Below, one piece after another: positions 37,420-47,805 of a DNA stretch of 64,000 bases. The stretch is from Rutstroemia sp. NJR-2017a BVV2. Its lineage: Eukaryota > Ascomycota > Leotiomycetes > Helotiales > Rutstroemiaceae. Numbering within the stretch: the stretch's first letter is position 1; every line of letters starts with the position of its first letter. A program made the translations under genes and the position numbers. The notes below the pieces were generated by a model. That model saw nothing but the letters and a program-made list of their open reading frames with translations. It searched no databases and was not told the DNA's origin. The stretch is taken from the NCBI GenBank assembly GCA_002946415.1, contig NJPS01000054.1, forward strand, positions 62,001 to 126,000. The letters run 5' to 3'.

Positions 37420-38024
37420 CTATACTTTCTTTTCTATCTCTTTCACAAGCTTCCGGATCTGATGCACCACGCTCAGCACATCGTTGTATCTCAGCGGCAT
37501 TCGATGAGTCCCGTCCTACTTGATCAGTCTCCTCGTAGCTGGATGACAGAAGTGCTCAAACTTCCTATGAAGAAACAATCCTGGGTCCAGGATCCCGTGC
37601 ACATGTATCGTTGGTGTGCGCAGCACATTTCTGCTACTCTCTTTAGGCACACGTCTCGAATCCACTTCCCATGGGTTTCTAATTGACGCGGCATCGGCAA
37701 AGGGTGACTTAGCGTCATGTTCGGGTCTAGAGAGATGAGCGGTGCGCTCCCTGCCAGCAAAATACCGAACCGGAATTTTGGCTGATCAGGAGGCTGCAAC
37801 TTCTGCGTGGCGTGACCCGAAGTCGTCCCTACAACCAGCCTAGTCTCCTTATAGACTTGCTGGCGATAGAGCAGGCTAGCCGCCATCCTGTCTCCCTGGC
37901 TGAATCCCAGCACTGCTACCCAGTCACCTGTGGCGCCGGTCTCATTATCGTGCTGCATGGTATATCTTCCGCCGCCGTCCGCCACAAACCACTTGAGCAA
38001 TGGCCGAACCTGTACCCACCGATT
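37420..38024 (-). pseudogene. FSH1-family serine hydrolase, decayed
   Basis: On minus, from just inside 38024 the frame reads VRPLLKWFVADGGGR, GATGDWVAVLGFSQG and ASLLYRQQ, the nucleophile elbow (G-x-S-x-G) of FSH1-type alpha/beta hydrolases, then FRFGILLAGSAPLISLDP. Around 37626-37632 one base is missing. In the next frame the C-terminus continues as PTIHVHGILDPGLFLHRK (with the catalytic His region) and ends at 37420. That frame has a TAG (37516-37518) where the family has the Trp of WDGxHRxP, a G-to-A change. An in-frame TAA (38025-38027) sits at the upstream boundary. The family includes thioesterase-like hydrolases of polyketide clusters. The N-terminal LCLHG strand was not found. Dead copy. 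Confidence 0.75.
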
Positions 38025-38414
38025 TTATCTCACCACCATTGAGACACCAACATCAGACTTAAGTCCGTTCACCCCTTGAAACAGCTCCTCAAAGCTGCTA
38101 CCTCCGATGTTCAGACATGGTACATCAAGGCAAGTCGTGAAGGAATCAGGTGTACACGTGTTCAAACATGAAAAAACTTGCGGATATATCAACTGCGGGT
38201 GCAGATTGCTGTAGACGCGGACGAATTTAAAAACCAGTTGAGCTCCTCGAACTCCTTGATGCCTTATTTCTTTGACCAATTCAAATGCCGGATTGAGATA
38301 CCCTGTACGAGTCGCGTCGGGTGAATGATAGAGCTTCGGGTGAAAGATAAATTCCGGATTCGGAAAGAAAGTGTAGACGAGCAGCTTGTTTTGGAATACT
38401 TGCATGAATGGCAT
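38025..38414 (-). CDS. Unrecognised ORF upstream of the hydrolase remnant
   Basis: 129 codons open in the same frame as the FSH1 remnant, separated from it only by TAA 38025-38027. The peptide (starting MPFMQVFQNKLLVY, with four Cys in its second half) does not resemble the N-terminus of FSH1 proteins or any family I know. It could be the degraded 5' part of the same pseudogene after frame loss, or chance. I give it little weight. Confidence 0.25.
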   Translation of the reverse strand: MPFMQVFQNKLLVYTFFPNPEFIFHPKLYHSPDATRTGYLNPAFELVKEIRHQGVRGAQLVFKFVRVYSNLHPQLIYPQVFSCLNTCTPDSFTTCLDVPCLNIGGSSFEELFQGVNGLKSDVGVSMVVR

Positions 38415-38849
38415 ACTGAGGCAAGAGACTGAATACCTAGGGATCAGATGGGGTATATATGAAGGTAGAAGTGAGTTGAGTCATCCTCGATTTTAAGAAC
38501 CGAGAAGCGGAGATGTTACAGGTTTATGAATAGAGAGAAGTCATAGAACGCCAGAACAAATACAGCCAATGCTCCAGTCTCGTATACAAAATACGAGATG
38601 CATCTTCTAAGTGGTGGCTGGATATAGTTAGGCTGTGCACCAATTATCCATAACCGTGGATATCTATAAACTGAGCCGCTCCGTGGATCCCCTTATTATT
38701 AAAGAAAACAGAATTATATTACGATTCTAAAAGAAAAATATTCGAACTTTATTTTATTAACTAATTATTAAACTTAAAATGTCTTGATTACAAAGTGATT
38801 CTATAATATATATTTAGATTTTCCCAAACCAAGACCCATCTATATATAA
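38415..38849. other. Intergenic, no gene
   Basis: Ordinary then AT-richer sequence (38700-38849) leading to the stop codon of the CHAT gene. No feature beyond that. Confidence 0.5.
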
Positions 38850-41800
38850 TTAGTTCAATATAGTTTTATATTGGGTACTCCGCTTTAACTTACGAAGTTG
38901 GAATTGAGCCCAGTGATAGGGGTCATCCTCATCCCAGTCTTCCCACAGCTCGAGAACGGCTGCCTGAACTGCGACAGCAAGGTTGGCGATGCCGTCTTTC
39001 CTACTGCTAAATACCTTTTGGTAGAATTTTTTAGCAAAGTCTCTGGCATCAGACGTCTGCGTGGGCCATCGGGTCGCAATTACGCTGCTAGCACCAGCAA
39101 ACAGAAACGCCGAGAGTATCCCCAGGGGGTCATCATTCGGCGCGACATCGTCCTCGCCAGATGCACAAGCAAGAAGAACTACCACTGCTGAGTCTAGCTG
39201 TAGGTCGAATATATTCATTACAGTCAACAGGCCATCGTCCGAGGGCAGTTCCGCGGTAGCTTCTCGAGGTTCTAGCTGCAATGCTCGGTCCTGACGTTGA
39301 GCTGCTTCCAGATATGCGTGTCCATGGTAGTGGAGAAGTCTTGCTCCTCGAGACCGACTGATGAAGGCTTCGCGGGTGACTTCAGCCCCGCTCGTAAGCC
39401 TCGTCTGGAGCAATTTATCAGCTAGCCCGTTCCGCGCTGTTTCGTACATGCGGAATTCTTCCTCGTTGTCGCCTGGGCCAAGTCTGGAGAATGCGACTGT
39501 GGGGATACCACTAAGGACTGTGGAATTTTTGACATTGTTGATACAAGTCTGAAGCAGTGAAAAACTGGGACAAAAAGCCACAGGATTGGAGGCGATCAGT
39601 GGCTTGCCCTTGGGACCGAAAGGGATAGCCTGTAATGGAACTGCATGGAGAATTCCACTGGGACAGAGAACCAACAAGTCCTTGGGCTTCGCAAACCCTT
39701 CTAACTTCTCGAGAATCGGTGTTAGATCTTTCAGCCGTGTGAACTTGTGTAAACGCTTTCGGTCTGTATGGCCTTGGTGAAGGGAGAATACTCCCAATTC
39801 ACAACGAACCCACTCTTCGATCATGTGGTAATCGATCTCTACAACCCCTTTCTTTATACGTCCCTCAGTCCCATTATAGGCGACAATGAACAACGTGTCA
39901 TAATATCGCGTCCAATCAACGAATATGATACTCTGACCTTCTTCGAGATGTGCCTCGGCGATTTCAGCCATGGCCCAGATTGACTCTTCCTGAAATTCAG
40001 GCGGCTTCTTTCCTGGATCCAACGCTGCTGGCATTGTGGGTTCGGACCCTCTAGATGATACCAAGTCCGGAGCCCGTCCGCTATACTCGAGTCGTTGAGA
40101 AATGATGTCTTGGAGCGAGACAGCTTTCCATTTCTGTATTGCCATCAATAAGGATCCCGGATCACCTATAATCCTGGACTTATCCATCTCAAGGCCCATC
40201 TCGGTCCAGTACAGCTCTTCCATATCGTGAAAGTAGAAGAATCTGCTATTTTCTAGAGCCTGCATGGTCGGTAAATCTTTAAGACGTCGACGAAGAGTTA
40301 GACTATGCGCCATTAGTTACATATGGAAATTTTGATTACAACTGCGATAACATCCACTCACTTTCCGTCAATGGCCTTTTGAATGGGGCACAACCCTGCT
40401 TCAAGATGTTCAAGTAACCGCTGCTTATTTGCTTGCTGCTCATCTGTCCTTTCAATATCCTTACCCTCTGTATCCTCTCCCCAATCAAGTTCTTCAATCA
40501 GGCACTGGAGCTCTCTCAAGTGAGCCCGAGCAAGAACAAGGCTGGCTTCTAGGCCATTCTTATAAGAAGACTGACGTGAGCCTTCGCTCCAAAAGAAGCC
40601 GACGGCTTGGTCTAGGTAAGCAAACGCAACATCCTGAAGTTCTAGAAAGTTTGGTCTGTCTTGGTAGATCCATGAAGTCATGCGTCGGCCAATCTTTAGT
40701 TGCAGGACGGCTTGCCTGTACCCGTCCGATCCAACAAGTTGTGATTGACCCAGGTCATAGCAGAACAAAGACAGTACGGGATTAGCTAGCATCTCGGCGG
40801 CGGTACCGAGAGCTTGACAGACTTCGGAGAAGAATATTCCATGAAACTCGATGGGCAATGCAAGTAATAGGTCGACGGCAAGTTTTAAGGACTTGTACAC
40901 AACCAAAATCACCTGCGGTGACATGCTTTGGATGCCATCATCCTCAATAACATGCCGCACAAGATGTGCTGACCAAAGAAGCGACTCGATGGGAAGACTT
41001 CCTGCAGACATGGTAAAAGCTGACGTCTCCATCCGTGCCAATGCCGAGTAACACAACCGAGTGATTATCCTGTCGAAGGAGAAAGCGAGGCTTGCAACTT
41101 CGTAGATGCGATCTCCGTCAGCTATTGTTGGCACCATGTTCCCAACGCATCTGAAGTACAACATGGTTGCGTAATTCAAGAGTACAGGGTCATGACGAGC
41201 ATGGGCAACTTGCAAGTGCAGAAGTGCAAATGCGGATGACTCGGCGAAGTTGTTGTTGATCTCATAAAGTTGGCTAAGAAGTTTTGAAGCTTCAAGAAAC
41301 AGCTGGTCGCTGAGAAATCCTTCGTTTGGATGAAAAACATTCTCGCAGAGCATGATGAAGGTAGGCCCTTCAATCCAGTTGCGCATCGAACGAACACGAA
41401 AAGTTCTGAACAGAAGTTTGTCGCCCGCCTCCTCTGCTATTGGAAGGAGTAACTGGTATAAAAATGGTCCTGTCGGGAGTAAGGATGGAGACAGAACATC
41501 ACCAGAATTGTTGTTAACTTCAATAGTAGCTTTGAACTCGCAGAGCTTGACAAGCCCCTTGAAATACCCCTGGGCCCGAAAGCAGGCCTCAATTTCGTCC
41601 CACCCCGGTAGTTTCTCAATATTAAGATTGATATGATACCTTGAGCTTAAGATTAAAGCCTCTGCCTGACCGATTGATGAGCCAGAAAATTCGAATAGCT
41701 CCCATGCTCGAGTGAGGTTGTCCTTCATATTTTCGCTGTCTGAATCGTCCAGCTCGTTTTCTGCCAATGAATAGCCCAGAAGAAGTCTGGCAGAAGCCTC

Positions 41801-43868
41801 AACCCCGGCGGCTTGATTTCCGCTGAGGCTTTCACTGTCTTCGTATTTAGGTAGCATAGACAAGAAGTCTTCAAGGCTTTTTGTGGCAGGTTTTAGTTGA
41901 CGGACAAAGACTCTCCGGTGATGGAGGTATTCTGTCTGTTCAAGTTCAAAGATCATTTCTTCTTCTTGCTGCACATCTAACTCCATGCTTAGGACATCCA
42001 GTGCCAGGTCATAAGCACCAATTTTAGTCAAGGTATGGCGAAGGTGGCGAAGTCGTGCCGTGAAGTTTGATGCGAAGTCCGGCTGTAACAGATCATTTTT
42101 ATCTCTGACCACCAATAAGAATATCTTGTAGCAGTAAAGCTCGAGGACATACTGTACCAGGCTTCGGTTAGTGACTAAAGGGTATCGTCTCTATATGGGA
42201 GAACTCACGCTTCCAGGGGTCAGATGTGTCTCGGGGGTTGAGGCAAATTGATCTAGGATAGTGACTACCCTCTCTATTGCTTCTGTCCATCGACCCTGGG
42301 TAAAGCAGCGGAAGTAAGTTTCACACAGCTTGAATAGATCGCAGAAGATAAATTCTTCTGGGGCTTGGGTTTTGGCTTGGAAGCATTCGACTGCAAAGTG
42401 TGCAACGCGACACGCTTCTGAAACTGCTCCGCGAAGTTCGTAGAAGCATATCATCTTGATTACGTGAAGAGGGTTGAGATAGTCTAGCTCCAAGATTTTT
42501 TCTGCCGCTACTTTGAAGTTCCTGCATAAGAGGAGGCGCGTAAAGGACGCCAAATTGTCGTCAGCAGATTCAGACATTAGAGAAAAATTAGAGGTTCTGT
42601 TCATAATATTTGTGGCGCCATCTGGACATCGATCGAAATAATGCTCCTGCGTTGTGGAATATGAAGTCAATGTCTCGGCGTATAAGCTGTGTAACAAATT
42701 CACTCACCATTCGGTCCAGGAGTCGCTTGTACGCCAACGTGTAATCTTGCCATCTCTGCATGCTCTCCGATATAGACCACTAGATTGTTGTGAGCCGTCA
42801 AATCTCTATAGCCTAGGGTGGGGGTCACACCTCAGCATGCGGCGAACCAGGTTTCCGGCGCTTCAGGAGAGCTTCCACTTTTTCAAATGTGGGGAGTGAA
42901 GATGAGTTGAGCTGCAGGGATTGTAAACTAACAATCATTCAGCCCCGTGGGCTAGTTAGGCACTTACATTAAAATCTTTCGATAGCATCTCGATATGTCT
43001 TGCGGGTTCGGAGATCTTATCTGTAGATATTGGCACCTCAACCAGGCCGTCAATGTTGCATCTGCCATCTAGGAACCCATCCATCGCATCTTTACACCTC
43101 TTAGCGGAAGCGCTGTCGAGATCAGTATTATAAAGTAACATTTTAAGTTGTAAAATGTCTGCCACATCAGTATTCGGAACAAACTGTGCCATCTTGCTTT
43201 GGCTTTTCAGAGCAATATATAACTGATAAAACGAGCCAGAATACTCGGCCCGTACGAGCTGAAGCTCGAGAAGGGGTTTCACATGGTTTTGTACTTGGCG
43301 CCAGTTCCAGTTCTCCGGGGCGAGTGACCGAATGACTCCATCCAATGCAACATGCAGCTGGACGCCATCTAGAGATCCTTCAAGCTGCCTCAACAAATTG
43401 CGAAAGTCGTCTTCGTCCGGCGTTTCAGAGATTAGCTGTTCAACAATAGGAGGCACAAAGAACCAGGGGTAATGTAAATAGAAGGACTGGCTGGTGGTAC
43501 CCTGCTCAAATCTCTGTAGTAGTGCAAAGTCCTCGTTATTTGCTGGAGGGAGGGATAAACGACGATAATGGATCTGATAGACCAAATGGTCTGGATCATG
43601 TTGATCGCCAGCTCCGTTAGAATGACATTGCGAGCAAAGATCGAAGTCTTCACATTTGGAACAGCGGAACCGTACACCAATTATGGGCTGCGACAAGTTT
43701 CGTTGGCAAGCAACCGACAGGAAATAGTGTAAAATTAAACAAGGAGGCACATACCTTCCCGCAGACATCGCACTGGATATCCTGATGAACATACTCATTC
43801 TCAACGGTGCAGATAATGTCGACTGCATCCACCAGCGTGGGTGGCATTTGGATCTCGGCGACTTCCAT
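38850..43868 (-). CDS. ZZ zinc finger - helical repeat - CHAT protease-domain protein
   Basis: Seven exons on minus: 43868-43755, 43687-42968, 42911-42831, 42779-42708, 42646-42209, 42151-40362, 40302-38850. Introns are 51-67 bp, all GT-AG, and the joined frame is 1555 residues without a stop. Residues 33-72 form a ZZ finger (C33, C36, C47, C50, C56, C59, H68, H72), with exon 1/2 splitting it. Residues about 330-1070 are helix-rich and TPR-like. The C-terminal CHAT domain (about 1280-1545, caspase/separase clan) has LLHYHGHA with catalytic His about 1400, and VVVLLACASG with Cys about 1451, then DDPLGILSAFLFAGASSVIATRW. In bacteria, TPR-CHAT proteases cleave dedicated partners; in fungi CHAT proteins occur next to cell-death effectors. 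A cytosolic, signal-activated protease is expected. The divergent neighbour at 44334 is the obvious candidate partner. Substrate unknown. Confidence 0.9.
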
Positions 43869-44333
43869 GATGACGATTAAGCCAAGGGAGAATATTAGGT
43901 TATAATCAGGTTTTCTGGAAATATTGGACTAAATTATACCGATCAGTCTTTGAACTAATAGGGAGGGCAGCAGGAAGATGTGTGAGTTTAGTAACCTGTC
44001 TGTAGAAGCATACTCTGATGAATTAATCAAGGATCATGTGGATAGACTCAAAATGGCGGGGGTTCGAGACACCTGGAATGGGTGCCTTCCGCCTCTTTGC
44101 CAAGCTGCGACCCGCGAATCTTCAACTCAACTACAGGGATGATTAGAGCACGTGACCACTCAGCTGTGCTAAAATTAGATAGGAAGTGAATATGTTTCAA
44201 TGCGGGGCTGTCGCAATAAGAGAACCGTGTGGAATGTTGCAATCGCACCCGAATTAATCCCTCTTCTAACTTTCCTTGATTTCTAAAATTTACCCTGAAA
44301 TTTTCAGAGAGGAAATTAGCCCTCCTATTCTCA
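43869..44333. promoter_or_regulatory. Bidirectional promoter region between CHAT gene and its neighbour
   Basis: 465 bp separate the two divergent ATGs, short enough for shared control. No ORF; no core element that I would name with confidence. Confidence 0.5.
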
Positions 44334-45092
44334 ATGGCGAACATTACTACCCCCGTCGACATCGAGCTCTGCTTTGAACCGGATACCGAATTAGCGGAGC
44401 GCGACCCACTACCCTTCAGCGTGGAACTCATCCGCGCGAGTAAGGTCACGACGACAGCAACGCACGTACAATACGGAAAGTTCGATGGAAAGACAGCCTG
44501 TCTTGTTGTTCTCTTATGCAACTTCATTCCCACCTACCAAGTCCGCTTCAAATACGTTGAGATTGAGCTCAAGATTGTGCGAGCCGATGGGTCCTCAATA
44601 ATCGCCTACCAACCTCACGCGTGGGAGGGCAAAGCTGGCGCGCTCCCAGTCGGACAGACATCCAAGATCGGCGGTAAAGTCGGCGGTTCTGGCGGCGGTG
44701 CAGAAGTAGGTCTAGAGACTGGATACGAAAAGCATACAGAGCGGACGGAAATTAAGAAAGCGCGAATACTTTCGGTGTTCGAGGGTTCGACAATAACGTG
44801 GCGTCTCACTGAGAATGATGTAACACGAGAGGGCGTTCCGAATCCCTTTAGAGCAGTGCTTATTGTTGAGACGGATGGGAAATTTTCAATTCGGGTGAAG
44901 TACCAAGGGAATCTAACTAAATCTGTAGACCCGAGGTCCTGGAGATCGGTGCATGCAAGACTCACCCAACCGGTGGATTTGAGCCAGGACTCTATTGGGC
45001 AAGGGATTGGTCCTGCTATAGCAGGTATAGATGAGATGGAGAAGAGTTCCTTTGATCTTACCGAGTTTACTATGAACAAATGGGATCTGTGA
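44334..45092 (+). CDS. 252-residue protein of unknown function, divergent from the CHAT gene
   Basis: Single exon, ATG 44334, stop 45092. No signal peptide. The pattern is beta-rich: alternating hydrophobics at 48-85 (ACLVVLLCNF, YQVRFKYVEIELKIV), then a glycine-rich stretch (about 113-133, KIGGKVGGSGGG) followed by charged residues, then TITWRLTENDVTREGVPNPF with RAVLIVET, and a tail of about 40 residues containing SIGQGIGPAIAG and acidic/aromatic residues. I recall W-x-L-x-E-N...G-[IV]-P blocks from uncharacterised fungal proteins but can name no function. Head-to-head position with a CHAT protease suggests it could be substrate or effector. The glycine-rich hairpin-like part and short tail would suit a protease-activated membrane-acting protein, but that is speculation; no gasdermin signature is provable by eye. 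Confidence 0.75.
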   Translation: MANITTPVDIELCFEPDTELAERDPLPFSVELIRASKVTTTATHVQYGKFDGKTACLVVLLCNFIPTYQVRFKYVEIELKIVRADGSSIIAYQPHAWEGKAGALPVGQTSKIGGKVGGSGGGAEVGLETGYEKHTERTEIKKARILSVFEGSTITWRLTENDVTREGVPNPFRAVLIVETDGKFSIRVKYQGNLTKSVDPRSWRSVHARLTQPVDLSQDSIGQGIGPAIAGIDEMEKSSFDLTEFTMNKWDL

Positions 45093-46072
45093 AACAGTTG
45101 TATAAATACAAAATCATGAATAAAAATAAAAACCAACTTTAGAAAAAGAAGTGATCTATAAATACTTTCGTTTAGTGAAATAGCCTACTATTAATATATC
45201 AAGGTTTCGAAGATATGTTGGAGCTTGGTTGACAAGGAACCAACCCGCCAAGGCCATGACCATCACAGTATCGCGCACCCTCATGGTCATAGGCTTCAAT
45301 CGATGGCTTGATCTCATTCCGCGATTTAAGAGTATATGGCGATGGTGTCGCTGACGACATAGCTGAGGTTCTCGAGATCAGTGTCATTCCCACCAGCCAT
45401 CAATGGAGTACATCCAAGTCTGCATTCCTTGAAGAAAAGCGATGACTGGGATGATATCTCGCAGTTCGGGCCGAGCGAAATCTACAGCGAGAAGGAGCTA
45501 GACAAAGTGACGGCGAGGCTTAGTACCATTAAGAAAGAATCTGTGAAGACTCAGCTGCTCCCTGAAGTAGTCACACCATCTGAGCCAAAGCAACACTTTC
45601 CACATCTTTTGACGAACAGTGACAGAGTTTTCGTGGTTCATGATGCAGAGGAATATCATGATGGGTTCCTACACCCAAAACCTTTAATAGTGATTTCATG
45701 TTTAATGATTCTAGCTCCAGAGTTTGTGGTTTGGATTGTAAAATTTAAAAAATCCGGGTGTGTGAGATTCGGGCCATTTTGAAATGACTCAGCCATGATT
45801 TTTTTACTCGTGTAGGGGTGATTAAATAGTTCGAAGACAACTAAAGAAGTATTCCACATGCCGAGCAGAAGATTTGCCGGGTTTCATCAAGTCAACATTC
45901 CCTATAATTTGAATATACTTATTTATTGACTATACTAGTATAGGTGGACACAAGTCGCCGATTGAACTTGCTGAGAATAAAAGCTTTCTGGAAGTTGTTA
46001 GGCCTATATAGAGTTCTGTATACTACAGAATAAATCTTTGATCCACTACATATTCCTCTTGATGAATTTTCC
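45093..46072. other. Intergenic with one doubtful ORF
   Basis: About 1 kb. A plus frame of 133 codons at 45381-45782 is listed separately. A minus frame of 64 codons at 45199-45393 overlaps its start and has no recognisable features. Confidence 0.4.
45381..45782 (+). CDS. Hypothetical 133-residue ORF, doubtful
   Basis: Open from ATG 45381 to TGA at 45780-45782. The first 90 residues are charged and soluble-looking (KKSDDWDDISQFGPSEIYSE); the end has a hydrophobic run (LIVISCLMILAPEFVVWIV) that could be a membrane segment. No family recognised, no splice partners seen. It may be a gene fragment or a tail-anchored small protein. Confidence 0.25.
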   Translation: MSFPPAINGVHPSLHSLKKSDDWDDISQFGPSEIYSEKELDKVTARLSTIKKESVKTQLLPEVVTPSEPKQHFPHLLTNSDRVFVVHDAEEYHDGFLHPKPLIVISCLMILAPEFVVWIVKFKKSGCVRFGPF

Positions 46073-47805
46073 CTAGCTCAAACATTGGGAATAATATGAA
46101 TTGGAATATTGACAAGTTCCCTGTGCACAACAAGTAGCGCCTGTCCATCCAGAGCCACCACACTGACCGTAGAGCGTTTGGCAAGATCCACCGGGATTGC
46201 TGGAGGTAGTTGTAGAGTGAGAAGAGCTTGTAGTCGTAGGACCGGAACCGTTGGTAGTTGTTGTTGGATTTCCAATTATAGTTGTAGATGATGAACTACC
46301 ATTATCGAAGCGCCACCAGTTGAAGTTAAACAAGAAGCCAGAACCGCTGCCTGCAAAGACGAAGTACAGATCTTGGGTTCCTGTGGCACCACTAATCGGA
46401 CATGTTACAGTCGTCCATGTTTGCCAGCCGCCCGTGCCTGATACAGTGCAAGTTCCAACAAGAGTTCCCGAAGTACTCCCTAGGCGCAATTGAATTGTAC
46501 CTCCACTAGTTGCAGAAGAAACGCGAGCAGAGAAAGACTTAGCCCCAGTACCAAAGGCAACACCCTTGACTTTGATATAGTCGCCATTGTTAATGCTGCT
46601 AACATCCATGCCACCTTCACTGCAGACTTCCGTCTCAACACCTTGCGACCAGGCTGCTGTCTCTGCCTCTTGCTGCACATAGGGGTTCAAAGTACCAATT
46701 TGTGGGGGCCCAGCTGTGGTCATCTTAATGGTAGGAATGGTTCCATCGGAATTATAGACGAATTTTTCAACACATGCTGATCGCTGGTAACCACCACCGC
46801 CAGGCAACGCGCCGTTGTGGTAGAAAAAGTACGAGTTACCTTTGTAGTCGATGATGCCTTCGTGATTGGTAAAGCTTGAACCTGCAGTTGCCATGATAAC
46901 TCCTCGATATGTCCAGGGACCCGTGACACTAGGGGCGGTTGAATAGCGAATGTCCTCAGAACAACAATTTGCTGCGTAGGCCATATAATAGGTGTTGTTG
47001 CGCTTGTAGAGCCTGTTAAATGAAGGGTGATAAATTAGTGTGCCATTCTCAAACTGTTTGGGGATAAATAACGAGGTGAGATATAAACCCTTGAGTTGCA
47101 AACACATATTGACTGAGAGTATTGCTAGGAGAGCAGATTTGATTCGGAAAATGTAACTTACCAAGGTGCTTCTTCAAATGATGTTGCACGCGACGTACTG
47201 CTACCAGTTCTTGGGCCAAAGCCAGCAACCGTAAGCGACGTCTTCATTATACTTCCGCTATACGAAATCATATCCTGATTCAACTTCACATAGTACAAAT
47301 CCGGATTTCCCCAGTACAGATAAGCCTGGCCATCATCATCGATGAACACTGTAGGATCTATCTCGTTATTCTCGACCAGCGGTTTTCCCAGAGCATCTTT
47401 GTATGGGCCTGTGATGGTAGAACTCACAGCGACACCAACAGCCATTTGACCGGTAGTGTGGCGCATCGGAGCGTACATATAGAACTGCCCGTTACGAGCA
47501 ATGACTTGCGGAGCCCATGCATTGGCGTTTGACCAGCTGAAAGTGGCCAGGCTTGCCGGAGATCCGTGATCCTGCCAGTTTGCCATGTCTGCAGTTGAGA
47601 AAAGACGCCATTCTGTCATCACGAAGGTGGTAGCACCATCGTTGTCATGGTCGAGAAAGGCATAGACACGATCATTATAGACCATCGGCGCCGGATCTGC
47701 TGTGTAAATCGTCTGTACAAAGGGATTATCACCTCTGACAAACCCGATGATGTTCAACAGAGGACAAAGAAGCAGCGCCGCCGCTGCAGCGTACTTCGAT
47801 TTCAT
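46073..47805 (-). CDS. GH43 glycoside hydrolase with CBM6 and CBM1 (arabinofuranosidase/xylosidase type)
   Basis: Exons 47805-47162 and 47012-46073, 149-bp intron, 527 residues. The ATG at 47805 is chosen because it starts a signal peptide ([20 protein letters not shown]...); upstream ATGs would bury it. The five-blade propeller domain shows the GH43 triad: base Asp37 ([11 protein letters not shown]), Asp150 (NNEIDPTVF), acid Glu212 (EEAPW), the last split from LYKRNNTYY by the intron. A CBM6 (about 325-455, starting [13 protein letters not shown]), a Ser/Thr-rich linker and a C-terminal CBM1 ([15 protein letters not shown]..., six Cys) follow. The secreted enzyme is expected to release arabinose or xylose from arabinoxylan while bound to xylan/cellulose. 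It is divergent from GH27 and probably co-induced. Confidence 0.93.

Noticed and set aside
36680..38690. GGATCCGTG-like words at about 36684 and 38667-38695 as terminal inverted repeats of a DNA transposon
   Set aside because: Match is only a few bases, the order is not inverted over a longer span, and no transposase is present.
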